From: Photobacterium damselae
GTDB taxonomy: Bacteria; Pseudomonadota; Gammaproteobacteria; Enterobacterales; Vibrionaceae
Assembly: GCF_003026815.1 (NCBI RefSeq)
Contig: NZ_PYOG01000003.1
Coordinates: 1-64,000 of the forward strand
Length of the DNA: 64,000 nt
Reading direction: 5' to 3'
Shown: piece by piece, positions 1 to 9,900 of the stretch
Position numbering within the stretch: the stretch's first letter is position 1
Layout: the number at the start of each line of letters is the position of its first letter
Position numbers and translations under genes: made by a program
Notes under the pieces: generated by a model
Database searches by the model: none
What the model was told of the DNA's origin: nothing
The model's input: the letters and a program-made list of their open reading frames with translations, nothing else

Positions 1-98
1 TACGTATTAAGTGCAGGATGTATGCCAACTTAGACAAAAATTTAACTCATTGAATAAAAAGGAATTTAATTTTAAATGTTTTTGAGAATATTTTTTCT

Positions 99-155
99 GG
101 GCAAGATCTTGCTCAGAGGCGGGCAAGAAGTTGCCCAGCGAGCAAGATCTTGCCC
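99..155. repeat. Cluster of three 16-bp palindromes
   Basis: Three GC-rich palindromic 16-mers stand almost end to end in AT-rich DNA: GGGCAAGATCTTGCTC at 99-114, GGGCAAGAAGTTGCCC at 121-136 and GAGCAAGATCTTGCCC at 140-155. The first and third are exact reverse complements of each other, so the block can fold either as one 16-bp hairpin with the middle unit in its loop or as three small hairpins. No T-run follows on either strand, so it is not a classical terminator. It resembles a REP/BIME-type extragenic palindrome cluster; the family is not identified. Confidence 0.75.
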
Positions 156-210
156 GATAAAAAACAATATTTAACAAAAACAAAACATTTAATTTAACAC
201 TAAACCATAA

Positions 211-253
211 AAAAAGACCTCAGACCGAATGGAACACGATCTAAGGTCTTTTT
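211..253 (-). terminator. Terminator of the RND efflux operon
   Basis: AAAAAGACCT at 211-220 pairs with AGGTCTTTTT at 244-253, closing a hairpin just past the stop codon of the efflux permease at 276. On the minus strand the stem ends in a run of T. Confidence 0.85.
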
Positions 254-275
254 CACTCAATAATATTAATGATCT

Positions 276-3200
276 TTATTTATCATCATCCAACTCAACT
301 AATTTTGTTGAACCACCGTGAAACTTCTCACGCTTACGTTGAACAACCGCGAAGAAACCAGGAATTAAGAAGGTGCCAGCAAGAAGCACACACAATAAGC
401 CACCGGTTAAGGAAATACCTAAAGAGTTCTGACTGATATGCCCAGCACCTGATGCAAAGATCAGTGGTAAAATACCTAGGATAAATGACCATGACGTCAT
501 ATTTACCGCTCGGAATCGTAGCTTACCACCTCGAACAGCCGCTTTATCAATATCAAGGTTATTATCTTCACGCTCGTTTTTCGCAAACTCAACAATCAAA
601 ATGGCATTCTTTGCGGCAAGAGCAATCAAGAGAACTAAACCAATTTGAGCATATAAGTTCAATGGAATCCCCGTAATGGCTAAAGCTAAGAACGAACCTA
701 ACGTTGCAACTGGCACAACTAAGATAATAGCTAGTGGAATACTCCAACTTTCATACTGAGCAACCATAAATAGATAGATAAAGATCAGAGCCAAAGCAAA
801 CGCGTAAATCGCCTGATTGCCCGCTTGAACTTCTTGATATGCCATACCAGTCCATTCAAACTGATATCCTTGCGGTAAAACTTCGGCTGCAACACGTTCC
901 ATTGCCGCAATGGCATCACCACTTGAATAACCCGGAGCCGGCCCACCTTGAATCACGGCAGAACGGTACATGTTATAACGCCAAGCCACATCAGGTTCAA
1001 AGACTTGATCAATGGTCACCAAAGTACTCAGAGGGATCATATCACCTTGAGAAGAACGAACATGGAAACGTTCTAGTGCCGATAAGTCATTACGATAATC
1101 ACTGTCGGCTTGTAGTGTTACCCTAAAGTTCTTGCCGTACATCGTAAAATCATTGATGTACATAGAACCAAGGTTACCCTGTAACGTCTGGAATATTTCA
1201 GTTAAAGGAATTCCTAGTTGTTTGGCTTTAACACGATCAATATCAACGTAAAAATGCGGAACGTTAGCGCGGAACGTACTGAATGTATATTGGATTTCAG
1301 GCTGTGCATTAGCCGCTTGAATCACATCTCCCATCACTTCGGCTAAATCGGTACGACTGCGGCCTAATGTATCTTCAAGAACAAACTCAAAACCTGAAGC
1401 CGCCCCCATACCAGGAACCGCAGGAGGTCCCATGGCAAAAACAATCGCTTCTGGTAATGTCATCGCAGCTTGTGCATTAATACGATTAGTAATTGCAAAT
1501 GAAGAGTTATCTCCGGCCATATTATTACGCTCATCCCAAGGCTTTAGCTTGATGAACATAGATGCACCGTTAGATGCCGCAGCTCCCGTTAAGAATGCAT
1601 AGCCATTAGCAATGGTCACCCCTTCAACCGCAGGTTCAGCCTCTACTATTTTACGCAGTTTGGCAGTTGTTTCTTCAGTACGCGACAAAGAAGCTGAATC
1701 GGGTAATTGAACGTTAACTAATAAGATACCTTTGTCTTCTTGAGGAACAAAAGCCGTCGACGTCGTTTTGGCATAAAAGCCCACCGCTGCAACCGCAATG
1801 ACAAATATTGCAGCAAGCAATGTCGCTTTTCTAACTAAGAAACCTGCAATCGCACCGTATTTTAGCGTTATCTTATTCAACCCTTGATTAAAGACTTTGA
1901 ACCAACGAGCTGTATTGTCTCCCCCTTGTTTTAAAACCAGAGAACACATAGCAGGTGATAAAGTTAAGGCGTTAATAGATGAAATAACAACAGAAATACA
2001 AATGGTTAATGCAAACTGGCGATACATGATACCAGTAATACCCGGCAACATAGCCACAGGTAAAAATACCGCAAGTAGTACCAGAGTTGAGGTAATGATA
2101 GGACCTGTTACCTCTTTCATCGCAATTAAGGTTGCTTGACGAGGGGTTAAGGTTGGATCTTTTGCCATATTGGTATCAACGTTCTCGATAACCAAGATAG
2201 CGTCATCAACCACAATACCAATGGCTAATATCAATCCAAATAAAGTCACTGTGTTTATCGTAAAGCCCGTTGCCAACATAATGGCAAAAGTACCAATAAG
2301 AGAAACAGGAATCGCAACGACTGGAATTAACGTTGCCCGCATACTACCTAAGAATAGATAGGTAACAGCAATAACCAATAAGATCGCTTCAATTAATGTC
2401 TTAACTACGCCTTTAATCGATTCAGCCACAAATAGCGTCGTATCGTAGCTGGTCTCATACTCCATTCCCTCAGGCATATTGACTTTAAGCTTAGATAGTA
2501 GCTCCATCACAGCCTGTCCACTTTCCAATGCGTTGGCATCAGATTGTAGTGACAGTGTCACGATAGAGGCAGGTTGTCCATTAAACAGACCATTACCATC
2601 ATAGAACTTTTTACCTAACTCAACTCGTGCAACATCTTTTAGGTAAACAATAGAGCCATCAGGGTTTGCACGCACAACGACCTGTTCAAACTCCTGTGCT
2701 GATTCTAAGCGCCCTTTTGTTACTAAGTTAAATTGCACTTCTTGAGCATTATTATAAGGAGGTGCGCCAACCTTACCTGCAGCGACTTGAACGTTTTGTT
2801 CAGCTAATGCGTTTTTGATATCCGTTGTCGTCAGTTTTAGGTTAGCCATTTTTTCAGGATCTAACCAAACACGCATGGCATACTCACCACCACCGATAAC
2901 ATTAACTTCACTGATCCCTTTCACACGAGCTAGCTGATCTTTTACATTCAAATTAATGTAGTTAATCAAAAACTGATCATCATATTTGCCATCGGGTGAG
3001 AAGAAGTTAAGAACCATCAATAGATCAGGTGAGCGTTTTTTAACCGTCACCCCAACCATGCGAACTTCAGCAGGAAGCTTTGATTCTATTTGTGAAACTC
3101 GGTTTTGCACATTCACCTGAGCCATATCAGGATCAGTGCCAATATCAAAGGTAACATTGAGACTGTATGATCCGTCATTGGCACTTTTAGATGACATATA

Positions 3201-3431
3201 GATCATATTTTCTACGCCATTTACAGACGCTTCAATAGGATCGGCCACCGCTTCTTCTACAACTTCAGCACTCGCACCTGAATAGATAGCCGTTACACTC
3301 ACTGAAGGTGGACTGATTTTTGGGTATTCAGCAACGGGCAGATTTAATAATGCGATCGCCCCTGCTAAAGTCAAAATGATGGAAATAACCAAGGCAAATT
3401 TAGGCCGTTGGATAAAAAAGCGACTTAACAT
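276..3431 (-). CDS. RND multidrug efflux permease (HAE1/AcrB family)
   Basis: This inner-membrane proton/drug antiporter is the pump of a tripartite efflux system. The 1051 residues match the usual length of the family. The protein starts with a membrane segment ([15 protein letters not shown]) and has the duplicated layout of six-helix bundles with large periplasmic loops. The paired aspartates of the proton relay lie in [14 protein letters not shown] near residue 409, and a lysine in the second bundle ([17 protein letters not shown]) completes the relay. The ATG at 3431 has an AAGGA site in front. It lies 9 bp after the stop of its membrane-fusion partner, so the two are co-transcribed. No outer-membrane channel gene is next to it, so a TolC-type protein encoded elsewhere is expected. 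Close to the Vibrio Vex/Vme pumps; which one cannot be settled by eye. Confidence 0.93.
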   Translation of the reverse strand: MLSRFFIQRPKFALVISIILTLAGAIALLNLPVAEYPKISPPSVSVTAIYSGASAEVVEEAVADPIEASVNGVENMIYMSSKSANDGSYSLNVTFDIGTDPDMAQVNVQNRVSQIESKLPAEVRMVGVTVKKRSPDLLMVLNFFSPDGKYDDQFLINYINLNVKDQLARVKGISEVNVIGGGEYAMRVWLDPEKMANLKLTTTDIKNALAEQNVQVAAGKVGAPPYNNAQEVQFNLVTKGRLESAQEFEQVVVRANPDGSIVYLKDVARVELGKKFYDGNGLFNGQPASIVTLSLQSDANALESGQAVMELLSKLKVNMPEGMEYETSYDTTLFVAESIKGVVKTLIEAILLVIAVTYLFLGSMRATLIPVVAIPVSLIGTFAIMLATGFTINTVTLFGLILAIGIVVDDAILVIENVDTNMAKDPTLTPRQATLIAMKEVTGPIITSTLVLLAVFLPVAMLPGITGIMYRQFALTICISVVISSINALTLSPAMCSLVLKQGGDNTARWFKVFNQGLNKITLKYGAIAGFLVRKATLLAAIFVIAVAAVGFYAKTTSTAFVPQEDKGILLVNVQLPDSASLSRTEETTAKLRKIVEAEPAVEGVTIANGYAFLTGAAASNGASMFIKLKPWDERNNMAGDNSSFAITNRINAQAAMTLPEAIVFAMGPPAVPGMGAASGFEFVLEDTLGRSRTDLAEVMGDVIQAANAQPEIQYTFSTFRANVPHFYVDIDRVKAKQLGIPLTEIFQTLQGNLGSMYINDFTMYGKNFRVTLQADSDYRNDLSALERFHVRSSQGDMIPLSTLVTIDQVFEPDVAWRYNMYRSAVIQGGPAPGYSSGDAIAAMERVAAEVLPQGYQFEWTGMAYQEVQAGNQAIYAFALALIFIYLFMVAQYESWSIPLAIILVVPVATLGSFLALAITGIPLNLYAQIGLVLLIALAAKNAILIVEFAKNEREDNNLDIDKAAVRGGKLRFRAVNMTSWSFILGILPLIFASGAGHISQNSLGISLTGGLLCVLLAGTFLIPGFFAVVQRKREKFHGGSTKLVELDDDK

Positions 3432-3440
3432 ATCCCGTCC

Positions 3441-4586
3441 TTATGCCTTTGGCGCTGAGTCTTCATTTTGTAATCGCACAGTCATACCATTACGAATACG
3501 CTGCAAACCAATGGTGATCACCTCCTCATCCGCTTTTAGGCCTTGAGAAATGATAACACCTTGATCTGTTTGGGAGCCCATTGTGACATTACGACGCTCA
3601 GCAACCTTGCCGTCTTTAAGAACCATAACAAAATCACCTTCTAGATCACTTTGCACTGCACTTCGAGGTATCACCATCACTTGTTGTGGCGTTTTCTCTC
3701 GTAAGAAGATCTGCACATGCTGACCTGGTAATAATTGCTGATTCGAGTTGGCAAATTGTGCTCGCATGGCAAGAGTACCTGTATTGAGATCTATACGGTT
3801 ACCCACAAAATCAAGCGAACCAATCTCGGAATACTGCTGGCCGTTATTCAAGGTTAATACCACTTCAACTAAACCTTTATTATTGCCATTACCACTGCCA
3901 TCGAGTTTGTCTAATCCCATATTTAGACGCTCTCGCTCACTGATGGTGAACGCGGCATGCATAGGGTCAAGACTCACCAAGGTTGTTAATACGCCAGATG
4001 ATGGTGAAATAAGATCACCGATACTCACTTTGCTATCACTGACTCGTCCACTAAAAGGTGCAGTAATCGTGGTATGAGACAAATCAACCTTAGCAGCAGA
4101 ATACATCGCTTGGGCTGATTCTAGTTGGGCTTGCGCATTCAGTTTTTCAGCCAGCAAACGATCGTACTCAGACTTACTGATATTGCCTTTTGGAAGTAGA
4201 TCCTGTGCGCGAGCAAAATCCATATTTGAGCGTTGTACTTGTGCTTTAGCTTGAGAAATAGCAGCAGCGGCACTTTTAACTTGGGCTTCATAAGCTGCCG
4301 ATTCGATACGAAATAGAGGCTGCCCTTTCTTAACCATCTGACCTTCTTCAAATAGGCGCTCTTTTAAATAGCCAGATACTTGAGCAGAAATAGCGACATC
4401 TTCAACCGCTTCTGTTCGACCAACATAGCTTTTACCTTGCTGATATTGGATAAGTTGAACCGACTGGGCTTGAGCAAGAGGTGCCATTGCAGGCTTTTGA
4501 CCTGAAGCGGTCTCTCCACATCCAACCAATAAGGCAGAACCAATTAAGGTGGCTAACAAAAGTGGTTTTTTCATTGTTGTGACCAT
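3441..4586 (-). CDS. RND efflux periplasmic adaptor (membrane-fusion lipoprotein)
   Basis: This is the adaptor that links the RND permease just downstream to an outer-membrane channel. The N-terminus is a lipoprotein signal (LLLATLIGSALLVGC) with the lipidated cysteine at residue 23. Next come a biotinyl-lipoyl half-motif (VSGYLKERLFEEGQMVKKGQPLF), an alpha-helical hairpin at about residues 95-160, the second lipoyl half (TTITAPFSGRVSDSKVSIGDLIS) and a beta-barrel domain (GQHVQIFLR). At 381 residues the length is normal. The ATG at 4586 and the ATG at 4574 are both possible; neither has a strong ribosome site. It is the first gene of the operon. Confidence 0.92.
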   Translation of the reverse strand: MVTTMKKPLLLATLIGSALLVGCGETASGQKPAMAPLAQAQSVQLIQYQQGKSYVGRTEAVEDVAISAQVSGYLKERLFEEGQMVKKGQPLFRIESAAYEAQVKSAAAAISQAKAQVQRSNMDFARAQDLLPKGNISKSEYDRLLAEKLNAQAQLESAQAMYSAAKVDLSHTTITAPFSGRVSDSKVSIGDLISPSSGVLTTLVSLDPMHAAFTISERERLNMGLDKLDGSGNGNNKGLVEVVLTLNNGQQYSEIGSLDFVGNRIDLNTGTLAMRAQFANSNQQLLPGQHVQIFLREKTPQQVMVIPRSAVQSDLEGDFVMVLKDGKVAERRNVTMGSQTDQGVIISQGLKADEEVITIGLQRIRNGMTVRLQNEDSAPKA

Positions 4587-4930
4587 AGATTTCTCAGTAT
4601 ATAGAGCACTTGCTTAACCCAAGTAGCATTAAGCAAAAAAGTGCCATTAGTGATAATATCTACGGTACCAAGTTGGGGTTAATGAAAGCTGAATACAATC
4701 AGGGGATTAGTCACAATTTTAGAGGGAAAGTGTTGCAAAATATTTCAAATCAACAGAAATATATACTTAAGTAGAATCGATATGAGATTGTTATTAGATA
4801 ATCTTAAACAAGCAAACATAAGTGATTGTTTATTAGTAAAATAATTTGAATACCAATGAAGAATAACCCAAAGAGCAAAATGTAAGCAATGAAACATTTT
4901 AAACGCTTTTTCAGAGCAAGTTAACAATAA
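4587..4930. other. Intergenic region upstream of the efflux operon
   Basis: No convincing gene is present. The stretch must carry the promoter of the efflux operon on the minus strand. A divided inverted repeat (TTAACCCAA at 4614-4622 and TTGGGGTTAA at 4673-4682) could be a regulatory site, but the arms are about 50 bp apart. The part from 4740 to 4930 is plain AT-rich DNA. Confidence 0.4.
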
Positions 4931-4956
4931 AAAAGGCCAGTAAAATACTGACCTTT
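4931..4956 (-). terminator. Terminator of the DUF1097 gene
   Basis: AAAGG.CAGTA pairs with TACTG.CCTTT around a three-base loop. The minus-strand side ends in a run of T, directly after the stop of the DUF1097 gene at 4985. Confidence 0.85.
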
Positions 4957-4984
4957 AGAATATTTTATGCCTAACTATTAAAAC

Positions 4985-5467
4985 TTAATCTTTACAACAT
5001 TCCACAGCGTGTTGTTGGTTATTAAGTTTATCGTGTAACCATACGCCAGACGCTTTCATCGCATATCCAAAAATGGCACCTACGACTAACGATGGAACCA
5101 CCAATTTCCAATCACCAGCGGCAGCAAAAGTTGCACATGAACCGATAAAAGTTCCTGGGATATATGCCAGCCATGATTTTTTCGCTTGGATACACATAAA
5201 GAAAGCAACAATGGCTGTTACAAAGTAACCAACGATTTCCAGACTGACTAAACTTGAAAGCCAAATGATCACCATTGCCCAAAACACACCACTAAGCATG
5301 GTTAGCAAACTTAAGCCCAGTCCTTTTATCCCATCTTTAGGACAAGCAAAATAAGCCGTGCAGCCTAAAAATCCCCCCCAACTTAATAAGCCAAGAGAAA
5401 CCGCTACCCAAGCCCAGACGCCAGATAAAATTCCTGTTGTTAATGCTATTGCAGCCAATACGCTCAT
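4985..5467 (-). CDS. DUF1097 inner-membrane protein (YcdZ-like)
   Basis: This is a small hydrophobic protein with about five membrane helices. The sequence closely resembles the E. coli inner-membrane protein YcdZ: TTGILSGVWAWVAVSLGLLS, WGGFLGCTAYFACP, FMCIQAKKSW, PGTFIGSCATFA and GDWKLVVPSLVVGAIFGYAMK all line up. The function of the family is not known. I chose the ATG at 5467 over the upstream TTG at 5503. It gives 160 residues, close to the E. coli length, has a GGGA ribosome site at good spacing, and places the first membrane helix at the N-terminus. The C-terminus carries a Cys-Cys pair (HAVECCKD). It is a single gene with its own terminator. Confidence 0.88.
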   Translation of the reverse strand: MSVLAAIALTTGILSGVWAWVAVSLGLLSWGGFLGCTAYFACPKDGIKGLGLSLLTMLSGVFWAMVIIWLSSLVSLEIVGYFVTAIVAFFMCIQAKKSWLAYIPGTFIGSCATFAAAGDWKLVVPSLVVGAIFGYAMKASGVWLHDKLNNQQHAVECCKD

Positions 5468-5622
5468 GATATGTCCCAGCCTTAATATATACCGATTAGG
5501 CAAAGAGCGTAGTCTACCTAACCAATAACTCAGATGAAACGATCTTGATCACGCAAAATCCATTTCGGTTGCATTGCTTTCTTTATATTTAGGACTCAGA
5601 TCACAATTGACCATCAATAAAT

Positions 5623-6393
5623 TTACTTTTCGGTTTTAAAATACTTCTGCCAATTTTCAGATATTGTTTGATAATGTTCGATACAAAATGTTTGGCGATC
5701 TTTGACATCTAACTTATTGATCTCATCAAGTAAGTTAGGATATTGCTTAGGTTCAGCGCCATAAACCAAACATAAAGTTGAAAAATAACGTTGTAAATCA
5801 AAACTATGTTCATCAATGTATTCTGATGAGTCGTAATAATCAGGCTTATCATCTGACTCAAAAGCAAACATATCTGCCGCACTTATCGTAATATCTGCAC
5901 CTTTTTTGACGTAATTGATTAGTACGATTGCAGCAAAATTATCAACCGCATCTTCTTCCTTACCTAAAATCGGAATGCCATTATCATCGATGTATGCATG
6001 ACCAACTTCATGTAATAGCGTATGCAAAATGGTATCAACTGCCGCCTCTTTTGCCGACTTACCATACATTTTTTGGTAACGATTCTGAGCAAAATAATGA
6101 ATCGCTTGCGTATAAAATGCGTAAGGTATGAAGATAGTATGCAAGTCAGGATCGTATAATGGTCCATCCTCCCCGCCATAATGTATGGTCAATGTTTGGG
6201 TAAATGGAAAATGCTCATTAGATAATTTCCCAACCAACTGATTCACTCGGCTTGCTTTTATTTCATCGTAAGCCGATTTTTGTGACTGGGTATTTGGAGA
6301 CTGAAATGTATATTCAATCCCTCCTGCTGCTGAAGTGGTGCCAGATAACGTCGTACATATCAAAGCCGAAGCAAAACACAGTTTCTTAAACAC
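5623..6393 (-). CDS. Secreted DUF4344-like zinc metallopeptidase
   Basis: A Sec signal peptide (FASALICTTLSGTTSAAGG) leads into a protein with the zinc motif HEVGHAYID, followed by GKEEDAVDNFA. That arrangement of HExxH and a downstream E-E-D-A-x-D matches the putative metallopeptidases of the DUF4344 family. The protein is probably periplasmic, 256 residues in all. The substrate is unknown. It stands alone between the DUF1097 gene and the divergent nagZ. I see no typical terminator at its end. The peptidase fold is well supported by the motif; the biological role is open. Confidence 0.8.
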   Translation of the reverse strand: MFKKLCFASALICTTLSGTTSAAGGIEYTFQSPNTQSQKSAYDEIKASRVNQLVGKLSNEHFPFTQTLTIHYGGEDGPLYDPDLHTIFIPYAFYTQAIHYFAQNRYQKMYGKSAKEAAVDTILHTLLHEVGHAYIDDNGIPILGKEEDAVDNFAAIVLINYVKKGADITISAADMFAFESDDKPDYYDSSEYIDEHSFDLQRYFSTLCLVYGAEPKQYPNLLDEINKLDVKDRQTFCIEHYQTISENWQKYFKTEK

Positions 6394-6606
6394 TAGCCTA
6401 TCTCTGTTCTTTCTTGTTATACCGAAAGAGTATACATATACCCAAGTGACTTTATGTCATAGCGAGAAGAAGTTTTGTCTGCAATTGTAATAATAGTAGC
6501 AAAACTGCTGTTTTCTTCATCGACAATAAGAACAGAGCGATTACAGTACATCAAGAATATGCTAGCTTATGAACCAATAAAATGGACTCACCCTTGGAGC
6601 ACACAC

Positions 6607-7611
6607 ATGGGACCTTTAATGCTGGATGTATCAGGTTTTGAACTTGATGCAGAAGAACGCGAAATTATCCAACACCCGACCGTTGGCGGTATTATCTTTT
6701 TTGCTCGTAACTATCATGATCGTAAACAGCTACGAGCACTGGTAAAAGACATTCGTCAAACGGCAAAAAAACCACTACTTATTGCAGTTGATCAAGAAGG
6801 TGGTCGCGTTCAGCGTTTTAGAGATGAATTTACAGCTCTACCACCAGCACGTGCTTTTGCTCAATCACCTAACGGCTTAGATCTCGCAAAGCAAGGTGGT
6901 TGGTTAATGGCTGCGGAACTTTTAGCTATGGATATCGATCTTAGCTTAGCTCCTGTACTTGATTTAGGTTTTGATTGTAAAGCCATTGGTGATCGTGCCT
7001 TTTCTAACGATCCTGCTGAGATTGCTCTGTATGCGGGCGAATTTATTCAAGGAATGAAGCAAGCTGGCATGGCTGCAACAGGTAAACATTTCCCAGGTCA
7101 TGGTGGCGTAATCGCCGATTCTCACTTAGAGACACCGTATGACTCAAGAGACAATATTAAACAACATGATATGCAAGTATTCCAAACATTGATCAATAAA
7201 GGTTTGCTTGATGCCATGATGCCAGCTCACGTTGTCTTTGATGCTTATGATTCACAGCCTGCCAGTGGCTCTGAATATTGGTTAAAGCAAGTGCTTCGCC
7301 AAGACCTAGGCTTTAATGGTGTTATCTTCTCAGATGATCTTAATATGAAAGGCGCGGATGTTTTAGGTAGTTATAGCGAACGTGCGGTGGCATCAATGAA
7401 TGCGGGTTGTGACATGGTTATGTTATGTAATAACCGCCAAGGTGCAATTGAAGCATTAGATGGCCTACCACAAATTCAAGTACCAAGTCTTGAAGCTCTG
7501 CTTAAACGCCCTACTGGTGAATACAGCGATCTTGTGCAAACTCGTACTTGGATTGAAACCTCTCGCAATATTGCGCGTTTGACTCAAGAATGGCAAGAAC
7601 GTCAGAGCTAA
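6607..7611 (+). CDS. nagZ: Beta-N-acetylhexosaminidase NagZ
   Basis: NagZ is the cytoplasmic glycoside hydrolase (family 3) that removes N-acetylglucosamine from anhydro-muropeptides during cell-wall recycling; in many bacteria its products control AmpC beta-lactamase. Visible motifs are [11 protein letters not shown], the histidine-bearing loop KHFPGHGG at residues 160-167, and FSDDLNM with the nucleophile aspartate at about 243. An upstream reading extension exists, but the start at 6607 gives the family N-terminus [13 protein letters not shown], has a GGAG site at 7 nt, and gives the normal length of 334 residues. A terminator follows directly. murQ, of the same recycling pathway, lies 43 kb away in this window. 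Confidence 0.95.
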   Translation: MGPLMLDVSGFELDAEEREIIQHPTVGGIIFFARNYHDRKQLRALVKDIRQTAKKPLLIAVDQEGGRVQRFRDEFTALPPARAFAQSPNGLDLAKQGGWLMAAELLAMDIDLSLAPVLDLGFDCKAIGDRAFSNDPAEIALYAGEFIQGMKQAGMAATGKHFPGHGGVIADSHLETPYDSRDNIKQHDMQVFQTLINKGLLDAMMPAHVVFDAYDSQPASGSEYWLKQVLRQDLGFNGVIFSDDLNMKGADVLGSYSERAVASMNAGCDMVMLCNNRQGAIEALDGLPQIQVPSLEALLKRPTGEYSDLVQTRTWIETSRNIARLTQEWQERQS

Positions 7612-7635
7612 TCGACCTATTTTACAGATAACAAA

Positions 7636-7663
7636 AAAGCGCCTTCCTTTTCGTTGGCGCTTT
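7636..7663 (+). terminator. Terminator of nagZ
   Basis: AAAGCGCC at 7636-7643 pairs with GGCGCTTT at 7656-7663, 24 bp after the nagZ stop, followed by a T-rich tract. Confidence 0.85.
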
Positions 7664-7719
7664 CATCTTTCTCTCTACTATCGACTTTCTACTGACTGCC
7701 GTTTTATTGTTAATTTGGC

Positions 7720-7824
7720 TTATAAACTGTCACGAGAATAGTCTACATCTTTAGTACACTTCTTCTCTTTTAAAATGATATATGCCGCACCAATAATAAA
7801 AGCAATAACCAGAATGGTTTTCAT
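7720..7824 (-). CDS. Small single-helix membrane protein, 34 aa
   Basis: This short gene was found by reading the minus strand between nagZ and the cation transporter. The product begins MKTILVIAFIIGAAYIILK, one hydrophobic helix at the very N-terminus, and continues with a charged tail (EKKCTKDVDYSRDSL). The ATG at 7824 is preceded by AAAGG at good spacing, and the frame ends with TAA. The layout, helix first and then a soluble tail with one cysteine, is typical of small inner-membrane proteins. I do not recognise a family. It has no obvious terminator of its own but converges with the nagZ terminator. Confidence 0.6.
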   Translation of the reverse strand: MKTILVIAFIIGAAYIILKEKKCTKDVDYSRDSL

Positions 7825-8010
7825 AACTGACCTTTATCTTCAATTGTAAACATTTGCCTAAAGCTAATGAAAAGCAGAAAATTTATTGAGCGATAAACTG
7901 TAAATCTACCAATCTAGAAGCAATTTTTAGACACGAATAAAGATACCTTATTTGTTTAAATATTGCACCATATAGTTTAGTTTATGTGCTTCTTCACGCA
8001 AAAAATTTAT

Positions 8011-8039
8011 AAAAAAAGCGACCCTTATAATGAGTCGCT
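8011..8039 (-). terminator. Terminator of the CDF transporter gene
   Basis: AGCGAC at 8017-8022 pairs with GTCGCT at 8034-8039. On the minus strand the stem runs into seven T. It lies about 30 bp after the stop of the transporter gene. Confidence 0.85.
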
Positions 8040-8068
8040 ATGTATTACCAATTAAGTAGAATGTAAAG

Positions 8069-8986
8069 TTATAACCAACGTTCTTGAGTGGTAAAGCTTA
8101 CTGAAAACCAAGCATTTCCAAGGTCATCTTTGAGTTTTTCCCAAATCTTTTGACGCACTAAATCTTGGCGTTTCATGCTCCACTGTTTATCGTCTTTGAT
8201 CAGAATATTAACTTCTAAATCGTATTGACGCCCCGTTTTTGCAAGGTGATGAGTATAATCATCAAAATTATATGTTTCAGAAAGCTCTGCAATAACGGTA
8301 TCAACGTGAGTTTGAACTTCATCTTGAGGTGCAACTAATAGCACTTCTTTTACGTTACGACGTAAGACACTAATGGGTAATACAGATGCTGCAATAGCAA
8401 GTGTTGAAACCAAAATTGGGTCAACATAACGGTTCCACTGTGAATGACCAAGAGAATCAAAAATCATCACAGCAACAAAACCAACGAGAATCGCGGCACT
8501 TAAAATACCATCAATCAACCACTCTTGAGAGTCTACTCGCACCAATTCTGAATCCACAGAACGCGCAGTATATGTCTCAAAAAAGTAGATACCAAAACAT
8601 GAGACGGTTGATAGCACAGCATAGACGAGTGCATCTTCAATTACGATATCACGACCACCACTGGCAATGGTTTGCACACCACTAACAAAGGCAAACAAAC
8701 AGGTGACAAGGATGAGCAAGCCATTGACGACATTAATCAGCGGCTCGATATGAGCATAACCAAATTGGAACTGCTCGTCGTCGGGTTTAGATACAAGATA
8801 TGCAGTATAAAGGCTAAGACCTGTCATACCCATACTGAGGAACGAAAACATGCCGTCTAACAAAATGGCGTTGGATCCGACATACAATCCATAACCAATA
8901 CCCAAACTCGCTACCCAAATGGTACCTAGCAGGGAAAGTTTCAGCGCTAAACGTTCTTTACTAATTTTACGGCTGTGTGTTGCCAT
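8069..8986 (-). CDS. Cation diffusion facilitator family transporter
   Basis: This inner-membrane protein of 305 residues has the six-helix layout of CDF divalent-metal/proton antiporters. Helix 2 carries NAILLDGMFSFLSMG, helix 5 carries RVDSQEWLIDGILSA, and the C-terminal cytoplasmic part (about residues 215-305) holds the usual small alpha-beta domain. The metal-site pattern is less canonical than in zinc exporters such as ZitB or FieF, so the metal cannot be named. The ATG at 8986 has a perfect AAGGAGG site 6 nt ahead, and I prefer it to the in-frame start at 9010. It is a single-gene unit with its own terminator. Confidence 0.88.
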   Translation of the reverse strand: MATHSRKISKERLALKLSLLGTIWVASLGIGYGLYVGSNAILLDGMFSFLSMGMTGLSLYTAYLVSKPDDEQFQFGYAHIEPLINVVNGLLILVTCLFAFVSGVQTIASGGRDIVIEDALVYAVLSTVSCFGIYFFETYTARSVDSELVRVDSQEWLIDGILSAAILVGFVAVMIFDSLGHSQWNRYVDPILVSTLAIAASVLPISVLRRNVKEVLLVAPQDEVQTHVDTVIAELSETYNFDDYTHHLAKTGRQYDLEVNILIKDDKQWSMKRQDLVRQKIWEKLKDDLGNAWFSVSFTTQERWL

Positions 8987-9300
8987 AAAATCCTCCTTAT
9001 CGTTACTCAAAATAAAAACTAAAATTTGTGACTGCTAACATAAATTTTATGCTTCCCACCCATTTGCAAGAGGTCAAATTTTTGCTAGTTGTGCTCTTAG
9101 CTTACCATTAAAAATCGTTAAAAGAAAAAATTTACACTGTTTCTTTCATACCAACCGTCTACAAAAAAGATGACATATCGAATAAAAAACAATAAATATC
9201 AACAAATTAAAACGTTAAAATATAAAAAGCATTAATAATAACGATACTCAATAATTGAGGCAAAAACAGTGCCATAATCAGAAGGTTCAGCAGAAAAACT
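8987..9300. other. Gene-free AT-rich region
   Basis: About 310 bp of very AT-rich DNA upstream of the CDF gene. It should hold that gene's promoter and the 3' end of the lipoprotein transcript. I see no reading frame, hairpin or repeat worth naming. Confidence 0.4.
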
Positions 9301-9753
9301 CTAATTGAAATGAATCTCTAACCGTTCAATTTCTGCATAAAATTCAACCAACTGTAAACGTGTAAGATCGTATTCAAATAAGGTCTTAGCGCAACTTTGA
9401 TCAGCCAGCTCAGGTTTATCCCCTTGCTGACCATTCTGATACATACAGATTGCATTTTGTTTGCATGACCTGTTTCGACTATCAATTAATGAAGCCCATG
9501 TGTCGTTAAATTCTGAAATTGCTTGATTGAGTTGATTGATGTTCTTTGTGCTAAGTTGGTCTTTAAGCTGTGATATGTGAATTTGATGGCGGGTTATCAT
9601 CGATGCAAAAGAACGATCATAATAATCAACCGAACCGCTGTCACAATACGATTCAGCAAATGCGTCTTGCGCTAAAATGGCTGTGATATCGGGTTCTTTT
9701 TCAGCGCAAGCACTAAGGCTAAGTACCAACACGCTAAATAAATAGATTTTCAT
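9301..9753 (-). CDS. Putative lipoprotein with LprI-like C-terminal half
   Basis: The protein starts with a lipoprotein signal (MKIYLFSVLVLSLSAC), the lipid-bearing cysteine being residue 16. The ATG at 9753 has a GAGGTG site and is preferred over an upstream in-frame start. The mature part is rich in cysteine pairs (ESYCDSG, NRSCKQNAICMYQNG, DQSCAK). It has a helical stretch with the W..LI..R...C spacing also seen in LprI/DUF1311 lysozyme-inhibitor proteins. That resemblance is weak and I do not assign a function. At 150 residues it is a probable membrane-anchored periplasmic protein, transcribed alone. Confidence 0.7.
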   Translation of the reverse strand: MKIYLFSVLVLSLSACAEKEPDITAILAQDAFAESYCDSGSVDYYDRSFASMITRHQIHISQLKDQLSTKNINQLNQAISEFNDTWASLIDSRNRSCKQNAICMYQNGQQGDKPELADQSCAKTLFEYDLTRLQLVEFYAEIERLEIHFN

Positions 9754-9842
9754 AATCACCTCACCATCAGAGCGTTTAAACACAGTGCTTTGATATTAAG
9801 TATGAACAAGGAAACTCTATTTCGCTTATTTTACAGACATAA

Positions 9843-9878
9843 AAAAACCGAAAGCCCTATTTTGAACCTTCGGTTTTT
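9843..9878 (-). terminator. Terminator of the L,D-transpeptidase gene
   Basis: AAAAACCGAA at 9843-9852 pairs with TTCGGTTTTT at 9869-9878, a symmetrical stem with T-runs on both strands, just after the transpeptidase stop at 9901. Confidence 0.88.
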
Positions 9879-9900
9879 AATGAACAGATCCAATTTACGA

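Noticed and set aside
99-155. Palindrome block as a transcription terminator
   Set aside because: No T-run follows the stems on either strand; kept as a repeat instead.
1897-2361. Frames on the strand opposite the RND permease
   Set aside because: Shadow frames of a strongly coding region without ribosome sites or family features.
4745-4927. 60-codon frame on the minus strand
   Set aside because: No ribosome site, low-complexity hydrophobic composition, and it follows another gene's terminator; probably chance in AT-rich DNA.
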